Origin: Rhypophila decipiens
Lineage: Eukaryota; Ascomycota; Sordariomycetes; Sordariales; Naviculisporaceae
Length of the DNA stretch: 64,000 bases
Reading direction: 5' to 3'
Assembly (NCBI GenBank): GCA_033297075.1
Contig: MU858132.1
Coordinates: 62,001-126,000 of the forward strand
Shown here: positions 47,963 through 61,222 of the stretch, piece after piece
Layout of the letters: the number at the start of each line of letters is the position of its first letter
Numbering within the stretch: position 1 is the stretch's first letter
Made by a program: the position numbers and the translations under genes
Notes under the pieces: generated by a model
What the model was told of the DNA's origin: nothing
Seen by the model: only the letters and a program-made list of their open reading frames with translations
The model's database searches: none

Positions 47963-49671
47963 TCAGTCGTTATCTCCTTCTCGCGTGGCTGCCGATCCTG
48001 GAGCCCCACCGCGCGTTTTTTCCTCAAACGGGCGAGGTGAGCTTGTTCCTTGCTCACGCTCACCTAATTCACCGCCGTATTGGTGATGATGGTGTTGAGC
48101 CCCCGGCGCCGATGCCGCCGTGGCGTATTGCCGAGGGGACGGCGGATTGTCAGACAATAGCGATGAAACCGAGTGTGCACCACTTCTCGCCTGTGGTCCT
48201 CCCGCGATTTGACTCTGCTGCTGCTGGTGCTGCTGTTGTTGCTGGTACTGGGCTTGCTGCGACGACGCATCGCCCATCGGGGTTGTTCTCATCGGTGAGA
48301 TTTCTCGCGAAGGTCCATGCCCTTGCCCTTGCCCTTGCCCGTAGCCCCCTTCTCCACGCCCCCTACCGGCGCCTCGGTACGTCCCCAAATCGCTCCGCTG
48401 TCGTGAATGCCCCCTTCTACGCCCTGGCGGCGGGTTTGCCAGCCCTACACTGTGCGAGAAGGGTGGCGGTGATCGGAATCGCTGCGTGACGCTCGGCGGT
48501 GGTGCTGCCGGTTGTGGCCCAGTCGCCTTTCGCTTCCGTGGTGATTCCCCTACTGCGCGAACGAGCCGAAGTTAGCCCCACGCTGGTCTCAATGGCGTGG
48601 TTTGGTCTTGGACAAACCTGAGGGCGTGGCAGGTTGATCAGAGCCGCTCCGCCCTCCTGACTGGCTGGTCGGAGGCTGCCAGTGGTGGAAATAAATCGAA
48701 GGTGAAGGCTGCGCATCTTGCTGCTGCTGCTGCTGCGTCTGCGTCTGCGCAATTCCCGCGTGACCAGAGCCAGCAGCACCACCGCCCGGTCCTCGGGAAA
48801 TATTGGTATCTAGGCTGGGCAAGTGGCCACCTCCGTGGCTTGGCCCTCCAGGCGGCCCCGAAATCGTTTGGCCCCTCTGCCTTGTGTTGGGAGATGCCGG
48901 ATATCGGCTACTCGCCATATATGCACTTGGCGGCGGCCCGCCTCCCGAGCCTGGAGTAGAGGGGACTCCCCCCGGGGGCGGGTATTGGTGGTATGCCTGT
49001 GCTTGAGAGTCCCGCCTCTGGTGTTCTGGTGAAATCGGGCCTGGTGCCATCAATGCTGGCGGGTGCGCCTGCTGGGTTGGCGACTGTATATACTGCTGGG
49101 CCCATTCCACTGCCGCCTGGGGCAAGACTCCTCCGCCCATGCCTGCAAACACAACGGGCACCATCGGCGGAGGTATTCCTCCCTGGAGAGATGCCTTGAG
49201 AATTTCAAGCTCCATTTTGCGCCGCTCCAGCCGATGCTTTTCCTGCTGGGTCTTCTCCTCCTCTTGCCTTCTCTTTTCTTCCTCCGTCTTTGCCAGCAGC
49301 CAGCTTCGCATCGACTCCTCCGTCACATGCTGCCAGGAAGGTGCCGCTGGAAACTGGCCCGCCGTTCCCGCACCTTGCTGTGGTGGGGGTAGCGGAGGAG
49401 GGGCTTGAGACAGAGAGCCCGGGGGCGGCTGCGACGGGCCAGGAGCCGGAGGTAGCTGAACGGGTGCCATGGCCGCCGGAAGAGGCAAGCCACGGTGAGG
49501 CGCAGCCATATGATGGTTGGACGGACTGCCTCCTCGGGGGAATACGGCTACTGCCGGTTGGCTGAAATCCTGTGAAATAAACGAGGGAGAAGGTCGAGAT
49601 GTGCTCGGCGGCGTTGGCAAATCATGGACGGACCTGTAGCCGTACTGTACTGGCTTGTTGATGGTAAGCAT
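47963..49671 (-). CDS. Pro/Gln-rich fungal protein with a charged coiled coil, possible regulator (547 aa)
   Basis: Two exons: 49671-48618 and 48552-47963, with a 65-bp intron (GTTTGT donor, GCTAAC branch point, CGCAG acceptor). The protein starts MLTINKPVQYGYRSVHDLPTPPSTSRPSP, has a Pro-rich segment, then a well-ordered conserved-looking core: SWQHVTEESMRSWLLAKTEEE, a Lys/Glu/Gln/Arg coiled coil, and MELEILKASLQGGIPPPMVPVVFAGMGGG. The rest is disordered, with Gln, His and GQGQGQG runs and a basic RKRK motif encoded just after the junction. I recall similar unnamed proteins in other Pezizomycotina but know no function; a nuclear regulatory role is an inference from composition and the very long flanking non-coding DNA. 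The frame is open upstream to 49770, but the extra residues are hydrophobic and poorly plausible. An alternative acceptor 3 nt further in would drop one Val. Confidence 0.75.
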
Positions 49672-52600
49672 CCTGGTGTAGCTAACAAGTATACAAGTAG
49701 AGAAGACGAGAGAAAGAGCGACTCTGGTGGGGGAGGGGGAGAAGAAAAAGAAACCGACGCCGTGGGGCAAAAGAAAAGGACCAAGCGGTTAGTTGCAACA
49801 GGGTGGAAGGAGCGTGGAGCTAGGAGAGGTGGAAATAACCTTTATTACAAGTAAAAAGAAGCTGGAGGTGGCGGCCAGCCCAGTGGTGGAAGCAGAAAAG
49901 GAAATAGGCGGGGTGTGTGTTGATGAAACGTCGAGGTGACCAAGCTCGCCCTCATTTGGCCATTGGTTCCGCTCGAATAAGTACTTTGCTAAAAGTAAGG
50001 ATCGGTGGGTTCGACGAGAGGAGCGTCGGCAACAGGCAGAGCCAGCCCAGGAAAAGAAATACAAGAAGGACGTGACTTCACTCAAAGGCGGAGCTAGGGC
50101 GGCATAGACGAGGGGACCCTGGCTCCGTTGTTTTCCTGCCCCGTCTGGATCTCCCGCTTCATGTGGATAGGCCGTGCCGACGACTCCAGAGCTAGGTCCA
50201 GTTTCCAGACGAGCCCAGCAAAAGCGAGAGTGAACCCACAAGACCTCTTGTGTGCAATTTCAAAGACAGCTGAGACTGCCAAAGAAAGTCATGACGACTG
50301 GGGTAATGACGGTCTGCAAGACTGGCGAGCTTCTGTTGTTATAGCAAAACAGCCGGGCACGGGAAGAGGATACTTATTTAGCTGCTTGGACACGCAAAAG
50401 AGATTGACGCAGGGGTGGGAAAAGGGAGGTCAAATACTAAACAGTGCTGTAAAGGAGGAGAAGGAGGATGGATATCTGTAAGGATAAGTGAAACAAAAAC
50501 GATGGGCTGATAGACCGGTAAAGAATAAGTACGGAGCCCTTGGTATAGGGGAGTCGGGACAGAAGAGACTGGTCCAGGGCAAGGGTCTCCTTCTGGTGTG
50601 CGAGAAATCATCATGGTCAACACCCTGACTCCGTAGAGTATGCAGAAGCTGTCAGAACCTTCAACAAGGCCGATGCTGGAGGGACCCAGATACCTCTCTA
50701 CACTTGTGCGTACCCGGTCAGGAGGCATGACTGGCGTGTGAAGGTGAAGGAGATGGGCAAGCACAGCACAGGTGGAAAATTATGGCATCCTGGTCATCGA
50801 TCCCAGGCAGTGTAGCTTGGACAAAGCTCTTCGGGAGACCTCTTGCGACAGTGCAACAACTGCTCGTCCACGCCCCCGGGATCTTGAATGACAAGGCTGG
50901 CCTTCTCGCTTTCCAGCGCTCTTTTTTTTCGTTACAGAACAGGAATGGGGGAAAGAAGTGGACAAGGGGACAGTGTGAGAAGCACAGGGCCCTCCGAGCC
51001 GGGGTGTACACTGATCGATGCAGGGTGTCCGCCAACTACATGGTTAGCGAATCAGCTTTGGTTAGGGGTTAAAAGAGGGGTGGCAGTCGCATCAAGCAAG
51101 GACTGGGGTGCCAAGATTGGCAAGATGCCACTGACATGGATGGACGGTGGTCTCTTTCTTTTGTTCTCCACACTAACCCGTACCCGTACAGTACAGCTTC
51201 AGTTAGCACAACTTGTATCCAAGAGAGTCATGAATCTGCTCGTCGGTCTTCTTGTTTTCCTCGGAGAGTTTGAGCTGCCTAGTCTGGTGTGGCTGGTTCA
51301 TCCAGTCCCTTTGGGTCAAGGCATTCATATAGAGGGCCGCTGTGGGCAGCTTCGCACAGATGGGCAGTGGAGGCACATGTATCCGTACATACTGAGGATA
51401 CTGCCCAGGAGGGGCCGGGTTAAAACGCAAAGCCCTGTCTAACCTTGGTAATAAGACTGGCAGCTCAAGCAGAAGGTGGGAGGATCTACAGTGGTGCGTC
51501 CATTGCATACGTAAACAGTTGCAAGATTTGGTCAGATAGGCGAGTCCTGGACTGGCAGTGGAAAGCAAGACCGTTAGGGTTGGGCGTGCAGTAAAGGCAG
51601 CTGAGAACGAGTTAACCGCGCAAGGGGGGTGGCTCGCGGTACCGCCCGTCTAACGGCTAATAAGGAGGCGCTTCGGCTGGATCCATCTGGAGGAGAATCC
51701 AAGATGACCGACTCTGTACCCCGAGCCCTCGTGCCCACCTGGGCCAACACATCCAAAGAGATGGATATCGACACAGTGGGGAACCCAAATATGTCTTGAC
51801 TCTTGTGTGTCCGATATCGTTGGGCCCTCATGATCAGCAGCAAAAGCAGGAGTTAGGGCTGGACGTGGCTCGGATGTTGTGGTGTATGGACAGGCACTGT
51901 ACATGCAAGTACCTCGTCTAGGAGAATGGATGCAAGTGATGCTGCTTTTGTGGACATGGATATCTTGATTAGACCTAACAGTTGGCACCATGTTTGCAGA
52001 AACGGGTTTGTACACTCCCTTCTAATGCTGCGCGGTGGATACAAGCACGGAGACGAGGTTCCCAAAAAGGCCTTTACTTGCCACGGGCCGCGTCTGATGG
52101 ATGGGGATGGACGGAGATGAAGATCAAGAAGGGCCTGTTTGAAACCGAAAAATGGAAAACGCCCAAGATCCTTGAGATGGCATGGGTCTCGATTAGGCAC
52201 TCGGATGTTGAAATTTGTGATTGTGAAATTGGCAGCTTGAATTCGTCGACGAATTCCGATCCCGAGCTCGAACCGTGGTCAGTCAGGCTCAGAAACAGTG
52301 CCTAGCAACGTCGACGTCCATTGTTGGTTGAAGAAGGATGTTATGCTGAACGGCAATCCGCCCAGAGTGTCACAGCCGATCTCAGGCCTGCAGCCACATG
52401 TGAAGATAGTCGATATCTTCACGATGCTTGGACACGGCTGGTCCTAGACAGTGTGTATGCCCTGTGGTGTGCTGCGTGGTGTACGGATAATTACAGTGTT
52501 GTTTTGAGAAGTCAGTGGGCACGCAGGTTGGGTACATGTGCGCCACTTGGGAAGATAGCAGTTGAGAACTTGAGATTCAAGACTGGGAGCGCCAAGGGAG

Positions 52601-55600
52601 ACAACGAGTCCATGACTTCTGCCGGAATCACTTGCTTTCACCAGTTCCACTTCAAGTGCAAGTCCAAAGCCTAAATGTCCAACGAGCCCACTTCCTCACA
52701 CAGTTGCCTTCCTTCATCATTGTCGAAACAGAAAGGGAAGTCACGGAGTCTGACTCTGGACGGCCCGGGCGGAGGTGGGCATGGGATGACGAGAGCGCCA
52801 CATCTGAAGTCGTGAACAAAAAAAGGCAGGAGGCGCTACGCAGTCAGTACATACCGTGTCCGGATACGGATGTTGATGGATCAATCGTGGATCCGCTCTG
52901 CTTGAATTGAAACCAAGAGAAAACATGTGCTGGGTGTCAATCCACCCAGACCCTCTAGCTTTGAGGGCAGTGCAGCGTGGTGCAGCACAAAAATCTACCA
53001 AAGTACGGAGTACATTAACACGCTACGTATCACGGATCGCTTTGGCGGCATGATTCTCAGATCAGGCAGGAGCGGATCAAAAGAAGTTAGTGATTTGGAA
53101 TAAGCCATAGGATACCTGTGGGTAACTTTTTGGAGATATGACAGTTGCGGCGCCGGCACTTCCCCTATATCATGTCTTGTTATTAAGACTGGTCAAAAAC
53201 AGACCCGGGATGAACTGGAAAGTCGGGATGTCCCAACCAGATTCGGAGTACAAGTGGGTAGGTGTAAACACCCCGCCTGACGACGAGCCAGGGTTTTGGT
53301 TATTTTAAGCTCCGCCGCAGGAGGTACCGATGTACCGATCTAGCTAGACTTGTCATAGTCTTAGCAGAAGATCAACGCTTCGGTTTCGCGTCAAGGACAT
53401 GGGGACTACCACCAAACAATACGCGCACCGAACGGAACCCGTGCGGATTTTCCTTACATGTCATCAAAACACACCAGCAACAGACACGACAAGAGAAAAC
53501 GTACAACAATCCACAACTCGACATGTTTGACGCGTCCAGAATTCGGATGGTGCACCGTGCAGGTTCCAGGTTCAACTTCTCAGGCAGAGCAAGTCTAGGA
53601 TTTGCTCGAGCAAAAGATTTCATGGGCAGGCAGGTGGGAACAGGTGGTACAATACCGGGCGAGCCAAGTGGTCCGACCGCAACGTCTTGCTGCCAATCGA
53701 GACCTGCCGCAGCATAAATCTGAAGCTGAACACCTGCCCGTACGTATGGATACGGATACCCAGCCTGGATGTAAGTGTCTATATGCAAGTTTGTACGCAG
53801 AATGTACCTGACAAGTGTTTCCTCCGTGCATCCAATGTACATTCCTAGTACCTGGATAATCAGAAGGCTGACAGCGGCTCGCTCTGACCATGAATTTCTG
53901 GAGCATGAACCCCAGATCGACTTCTGCCAGTCAGCGGCGGCTCGTGTCTTTTTCACTTACCCCTTGGGCTCGGGGATTTCTTTTTCTGGGGAATGCACGA
54001 CCGGTCATATCTGCCTCCATATCGTGGTGTTACATGGTGGGTATGGGGTACGTCCTCTCAACTGGCTCTCATACGGTACCCCATCCTATATCTGGTGATT
54101 CTGGCCATGCCACACACTCGAAGGACACATCGGCATCGCACCGTACCGCGGCTTTGGCTGCAACTCCAACCAAAACACCTGCACCTCGAGAGCGTGAGCA
54201 AGATGAGGTGCAGCGGGGAGAAGGGTGGCAGGGCAACAAGGATCACCTTGTCTGCAGATGCGCAAATTCGTTGGTCAGCCACGCTTCTCAACCTCTGCTT
54301 CTTGTTCTTCTGGAGGTTGTGGGAGTCCTCGGGCCAAGTGGTCTGGGGTGGAGGTGACGTTTCCGGCCTGATGCTTCTTGGTGGCTGAACAGAAAATAGC
54401 AGGAGCGATATGCTCAATACATGTATTGCTGGGCTCCTGGGCTCGTGGGCTACATCTAAGGCATCAAAGAGGTTATCTCTCCACACCCAAAAGCAACCAC
54501 TGGCAAGCACCATCTACGGCGTGTCTCTGCGCAACGGGTAGCATCATATGTTGAAGCAAGCAAGTGCTTGACAGATGCCTGCCACCACCCAAAAGCCATT
54601 GCGCAAGTTAATGCCAAATGTGGCACCTCGTGACGGCGTCCTTTCCTGCAACGGTTTATATTGCTGGAAAAAGCAGGCACGCCCTGGTTGACCGGTGGGT
54701 AGAGGTTGTTGGTCTGTGCTACGGTAAATGACAGCTGTGGCGTCTCTTTGAGTGAGGGGCTCATTCTCATCAACACTCAGGAAGGAACAGTCCGGTAGAC
54801 TCGTCGAGCCACATGAGGGCCCCAGGCAGGACAAAAAAGGCTTCCTATCTCGACTGCAGTGGGTTGACTCAAACAGACCGCCCAGAGGAACACTGTCCAC
54901 GACATGTCGAAGCCTTGGCTGCTAGACGTCACCCCTAAATCTACGATAGCTCGGCACATACAGGGAAACGACTTGAATATCAGAACAAAGCATGGCAAAG
55001 CAACAACTCGGACATCTCTTAGTCGATAGTTTTCGGCCAGTTTGGGCCCATTCCTTTCCTCATCCTTCAGTCTCGACTTCTTGGCCCGTCTCGTCCCGTC
55101 ACCATGGTGGTGGTGTTGTTGTTTCCTCCTGCGTTGGTTTTCTATCGATGATGCCCCGCACTCACCACGTCATGAAGACCTACAATGGCGGCTCATGGAC
55201 TTTGATTGTCGGCGGCTGAGTGAGGATGTGATCCCAAGATCGACTAGGTCTGTCATCATAGCAGGTCTTTGTTTCATAGGGGCTACAGCTCGCGCGGAGA
55301 ATAGAATTGTTCCTAATGAGCAAAACAGCCCTGTGTACCCCGTATTGACACAGGAAGGTCGAGGAGTCGGAAGACGTGCAGATTTACAAACTAGAAGTGG
55401 CTCACAACGTGTACCAGCCATCCCTCCTTCTCTTGGCCACCCCCTCGCGACCAACCAAGGCCGAGTTTCGTTCTGGCGGTTGATGATCCATTTTCAGGGA
55501 ATGGGCCGATCCACTCGAAAAGCTCGCACATTGATACCCCGTACACCGAGACCGACCCTTGATGTACTTGTGAGCTGGTCAACTTCGTCCCGGAGACGCC

Positions 55601-58600
55601 ATCTTTTTTAGTTTGTTATCTTGGACCTTCAGTTTCAGAATGACAGCTCTTTCAGGAACCGATTTGATGGGAAAAGTGTCTCACACATCCAAGGCTGACC
55701 GCTCGCAAGTCACAACGGTCACGCTTCTTTGCCTCACCATGTCCATGGTTCAGCGATAACATTATTCATGGTCACCACCCCGCTTACAGGATCCTTGATG
55801 CTTGCCATTATTCAAAACAAGTCATTCCCTCTTGTCTCACGTTCCGGACATTCTTGCATTCAGCCTCCAACCTGGTCAATATGAATGCCTGGTTGCAACC
55901 CGAGTGATATGTCCGTCTCGACTCTCAGCGACAGTTGATGGCTCGTCAACAAGCGTCGGATTGCCGCCATAGTCGACACCATCTGGGATCTCTCTTGGCA
56001 TCAAACCGTTTTCTGTTACCAAGCACACATCTCACTAGTCCACCAATCAATGCGCCCAAAGCAAGATACGATCATGCCAGTCACACGTGAATCGGCCATG
56101 GGACGATGCCATGTCAAGTCCACACGACCAGCCTCATAGCTGGCCTTTCTGGATTCGATGGAGAAACCGTCATCAGCTCCAAGGAATGAGTGGCTCTCGT
56201 CGACAAATGATATGCGTTCAGGTATCGAGCTTTAAGAGCACTGTCCACCCAACCCCCAAGTCCCGAGTTCTCCTTTGGGAGTGAAAAGCGTGGCGCTTGC
56301 AGGGTTTACTGCTTACTCCCGTGCTAAATGTTATTTAGGATTCCAGGAAACCAAGACAATCTGAAACAAGACGAACTTGCACTTGGCCCGCCACTACACT
56401 GGAAGCGATGTCACACTGTGCAGCTTTTCCCTTGCTCACAACCCTAGTCGCCTTCATGTCACCCCATGTTGTTCCACGGAATCGCCAGCCGTCGTCGACG
56501 ATACAACATCATCAGATGGAGCCTCAATACCTGAGCTGCAGCCATATTCCCCTGACAGAAAGAGGCGCCAGCTCAGCGGCCAACAACAAGCGAAGGGAAA
56601 GCTCGCATCGGGTGAGCTTGACCGTCGCGCTGCCGAGGTAAGGACAGTACCAAGCAACCTGGCAAGTCGGGGATCAGTTGTCAGCGTAGTTTCGAGGCGA
56701 CTTGACAATCACCGACGTGACTTGGACGACACATGGGTTTATATGATTCTCCGCTCAGCCAACTCGACGATATCTTGTATTGATTCGATTTATCTCGCGG
56801 GCAGCGAATCATCAACAGCGGGGGCTTGGCCGGCAAACTTTCTCTATTCGTCCAATCCCGCGGGCCACGTTTAAATGCCAATTCGAAGTTCGTCCCGCGG
56901 CCACTTCTCACACACTGACAAGTTTTCTGGAAGCTCTCAATCAAGAATTGCACGTGGGTTGGTTATGCATCTTCGGCTCATTCCCGGACAAGCTTCACCA
57001 GCGGTTGGACGCTGAGCACCGTAACCATCCGATTGTGCCTCGAGCAGGCAGTTGTACGGATACCATGGCTTGCATGGTCATTTTCAGAGCTTGCACCAGG
57101 ACTCAAAATCATGTCTGGCAGATCAAAAGGAAGATGTCCGCATATTCCTCCGAAAGAGGGTAGGATGGGCTGGATGGCTAGAACGGATCATCCAGCGACT
57201 CCATCCTTTCCCTGACAAGTCGTAACCGATGCTGCAGTGTTTCTCGGGAGATCGCCGCACTCGACTACAGGCCAAGAGTGGATGCAATTCCTCGTATCTC
57301 GCACTTGGCTTCTGGAGTGTGTCACGCAACGTTCATTCTGAGATCAGTCTCTGAGAAGACGTCTTCGTATTATTTGTGCATACGCGTCAAGTGTATCCGT
57401 AGTGGCCACCGCTCGACATCTGTTGATCCTGCTGGTTTTTGTACGCACAAGAGTTCCGCCGCCCAGCACTCCCGAGTTAACAGAGACAACAGTACGGGTG
57501 CAATTCCGATAAGTTGAATCCTTCGGTGGGAGGTGATAGGTTATCGGAGTTCCGATCAGCACGCACGAATGTGTTGCACAAATGGATGCTATGAGACATG
57601 GGAGAAAAGCTACGATGACGACGACGGCGGATGTTACTGCTGCGAATGAGGTTGGAAGATGCAGCCATAGGCGACCTACCGTTGTGCATCTCGTGTTGGG
57701 CTGTTGACCTCCGACAACTAGACGGTTGCTTGCTTGTGATGCAAGTGGGAAAGAAGAAAATAAATTCATGGCCTTCCATTTGCTGGGGAGCCATGGAGCC
57801 GCTATGGCCCGGCGGTCTCGATGCCTGTTTTGCTCCCCGCGACGGTGGCTTGGCCTCACACATACCGGCTCATTGGGAGTAATCTCCGAGTGCACAAAAC
57901 AGTCGGATAGCCGTAGAGGGGGAAGGAAAGAGACGGCAGCAGACCCGAGGCACTGCAATACAGTACGGTCTCCCAGTGGACGGAAGGTACGAGTCGGCAA
58001 CAACAGCCGCAGGGCAGTCAGTGCTGGAACCTTGGCTTGCTTGTTCTTTCCTGCTCGGGATGGATTAGGTACACAAGGAGCGGCACCGGCCGGTCTGCTA
58101 GAGGGTGGAGGTAAGACAAAAACCCGACACCGAGCCGGGGCGGGTGGCTCAGACACAATCTCCCGCCGCCTCGGTCTGGCTGGTGCGACTTCATGGGTCC
58201 CGCTCGGCTTCCCGCACCGCAATGCACATCGGTGCGGAGTATCGTTGCAAAGGATTCGTGTCTTTCCAGAATACAGCGCCACTGCGTCGATGGACTGGAG
58301 TCACTGGACTAGAATCCACAAGTTCCTCTTTCGCTGCCGTCCCATGGAAAGAATCTTTCCACGTTCTAGTGTGCGGCTAGCAATCATAACTCCCTTTCCT
58401 ATAGGTACGGATCCGCGTCGGGGGCTAGCCATCCCACACCAGTGACACCACGACACGGGCTCCAGGGCAGGCCTGGCTGGCAGGGTATGTACATACAACG
58501 GAGCCAAAGTCTCAGATCCATGGATCGAGGCCAGGGGGTTGCAGACGAGCACACTCACAGGTCAGTCTTGATCACGGTGCCTTTTATTTCCCAAACCACG

Positions 58601-58763
58601 ATTCTGCAAACTCTGGAACCGATTTTACGTGGCCAAGACCAGGTACGGGGTACATCAGCTTTTTTTTTTTATAACGATGGCGTCGTCCAAGGTAATGCAG
58701 CGGGGTCTTCTTACCTGCTGCTCTATACCTACCGGTAGTCTTCGAGACTTCTACGGACAAATA

Positions 58764-58791
58764 CACAGCGCGCCATCCACAGCGCGCCATC
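58764..58791 (+). repeat. 14-bp tandem duplication
   Basis: Two perfect head-to-tail copies of CACAGCGCGCCATC with no gene around them. Confidence 0.9.
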
Positions 58792-59308
58792 AACTGCACA
58801 CTCACCTCATCAGTGGATGGGCACTCTTCCGTTACTTGACTGGGGTGGTTTCTAACTCCCTTAATCAATCAACGACGCCCGCCCCCTTTTACACCCCCCG
58901 CATACCCGTACGTGCATGATGCACTCTGCACTGCACCTACAACACATTACCATCGAGAAGAGCTATATTTGGTAAGCACCGGACGCACTCCCTCTCTGGG
59001 ACTGATGTTGAGTGAGACCTCTGTGAACTTGCCGGAACATCGAGAGTCCTCTCACCATTGGACAAAGATTGGAGCGGCTCCCGCTCCGGCATGGAGAGTG
59101 GGGCTCGAGCCAAACTTGTCAAGCACTTGCTTCCTATGACGATGGTGATGCTATTCCGGGCTCTCTCTCAAGACATATCAAAGACGACATGGTGAAGCAC
59201 TTGCTTGCTTGTTGTGCATGGACATGGATAAAGATATGAGGTACTCCGTACATATGTCTTGCTTTTTTACATGTCTTGGCATATTTGGGACCCCCCGCTA
59301 CAGTCTAC

Positions 59309-59553
59309 TACCGCCTTCTCTCATTCGATACGTTTTTATCCCCCTGCTACACTAGGCTCAGCAGAGACTAGCTTCACCAAACAGCCCTTGATTGCCAAGC
59401 AAGCCAAGCTGTCAACCAGATCTATAAGCAGCTGGCAAAACTAGCAAATTTGATCCACTCAGCTACAACCAGCTGGCAGAATCAGAAGCTCGTGGGTTGA
59501 ATGGACCGATCTGACCAGGGGGATAAAAACGTATCGAATGAGAGAAGGCGGTA
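59309..59553. mobile_element. MITE-like element with perfect 38-bp terminal inverted repeats
   Basis: Bases 59309-59346 and 59516-59553 are exact reverse complements, starting TACCGCCTTCTCTC and ending with ...TTTTTATCCCCCTG at the inner side. The interior is 169 bp with no ORF. The outermost TA at each end could be a TA target-site duplication, as made by Tc1/mariner-type transposases; the TIR proper would then be 36 bp. Direct duplications longer than TA are not seen in the flanks. The absence of any mismatch in the arms argues for a young insertion or for conversion between arms. No transposase lies in the window. Confidence 0.75.
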
Positions 59554-61222
59554 CATTTTGCCCATTCCCACCAAGAACCAACCCCCCTTCTCAGGGTTTC
59601 TGGATGTCTTTTTTGCTTGTGGCTTTGTTTGTTCATGTTGGTTGACATTGATAAGTGGCATGTACTCGACGACGCACAACGTCGGCCTCAATCGAGATTG
59701 CTCGGCAACAGAGGTCCAAGGATCTCATATCTGCGCATCATGTAGAATCGGAAATATTTCCCGCTGCAGGCATGTCTTACGAGTTCGAACTGCAATCTGA
59801 GAACATATGAGAGGTGAGAGAGAGCATGTCCGAAGTGCCGGTCTCGCGGGTGTGCCTTACGGGGCAAAAAGAAAAGATCGAGGCTCTTTCTTCCTTGTTT
59901 TGCTGCTGTACTCGTGTAGTATAAGACGCACAACCGCAACACGGGCACTGCAGTGTAGCGTATCGCATGGCGATCTTCCTCGTGTACTTGGGTTCACAGG
60001 CACATATAACCGTAGGTATAAACGACTGGAACGGAAGTTTTGGTAATAATATCTATGGACACAAGATAAGGTGATATAGATAGACATACCTGGTGGTGGT
60101 GGGAAGCTGGCCTCTGGACTTGATAGTTCGATATCAAGATTCTTTCTGTGGGCAACAGGGTCCACCGGCCAGCCCCAGAACCAACCCACATGCCAACCTC
60201 AACATCATGGTCTGGTAATCCTCAAATACTTGACATATAAGGATGGCGAGGTAGGTGAAGAGGAGTCCCTTTCAATGTATAAATAAATCGATGTCATCGT
60301 CTTCGGCATGAGATCAACATACCTCGTCGACCTCGCTATCGACTGAGTGACCTGTGGATATGCCGAGTTCTGAACCCTCGTGATTCTACTGCCAACGTTA
60401 TTTGCATCTCAGTCGATCAGTTCTTATATGAGATCCGGAAGACCAACATCAGTATTGTCCTGTATGACATGCTGGATACCACCCGGCGAGCAAGAGAGTC
60501 CAGGTCCAACACGGAAAGTAAAGTAAATAAAGACGGTCTATAAGACGTAAGGTAGTTAAGCTATGAATGGGAATCGAGAGAGAAGATGGAATTCGCCAGC
60601 CGGCCCCTTTCCGTGACGGCTAGCAGAGGGGAAATAAGGACGGGTATCAACAGAAGAGAAATTACAAAGGGAGGAAGTATCTATGATGAAGAAAAATAAA
60701 AGTTCGTTTGCTCGCTCCAGCAAAAGAAAACAAGAACGAAGGAAGCCAAGGACCTCACGTTGATCCTGACACCCCAGCCAAGAGAAACACCACCAAAAGG
60801 GGCAACCAAGACCAACATGACAGCCCGATTGCGTTGATTGTTTTTTGTCTCCGGCGCCTCAAACATACCAAACAGACACACAAGTTGACAAAGAAAAGGC
60901 ATTGCCTGCTCAAGGCGGGATGTGGGCGCTGGTTTCCGTTGGCCTGGAAAACACAAACAGAAAGCCATCCGGAACACGTCCAGCTGCTCCGGATCAGATG
61001 TTAAAATGTCGTCAAGACAGGATATCCGAGAAAACAAGAAAAAAGAACCGACACAAGTGAAATGACGGGCTCAGGGTATCCATTTTCCCATCCGCAATAA
61101 GTTCCACCTCGTCTAATAGAGAATCCAAACCAGCAACCAACCAGTCATCGTGGTGCGCGCTGCAAGATATCCGAACCAGCATCCACTGATTAATCCCGAT
61201 CCAGGCTAAAGGCCATGGTCCC

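Larger units (their letters stand above)
49672..61222. other. 11.6-kb region without a convincing protein gene
   Basis: Upstream of the 547-aa gene and downstream of the right-hand TBC gene. I find no conserved coding sequence. The longest frames (57344-58282 minus, 312 codons; 56377-56874 plus, 165 codons) read as Arg/Ser/Pro-rich chance ORFs. Contents that stand out are a MITE-like element at 59309-59553, a 14-bp tandem pair at 58764-58791, two TACTCCGTA/TACGGAGTA motifs (53004-53012, 59242-59250) and a 9-bp-stem palindrome at 52400-52422. It may be a long promoter or hold non-coding RNAs. Confidence 0.5.

Noticed and set aside
52400..52422. 9-bp-arm palindrome with 5-nt loop
   Set aside because: A perfect but short hairpin of this size can occur by chance in 64 kb and has no context.
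56377..56874. 165-codon plus-strand frame
   Set aside because: No recognisable protein wording and overlapping chance frames on both strands.
57344..58282. 312-codon minus-strand frame in the gene-poor stretch
   Set aside because: Composition is Arg/Ser/Pro/Thr-rich with no domain, no plausible start context and no introns in a genome where genes this size usually have some. Not called without transcript evidence.
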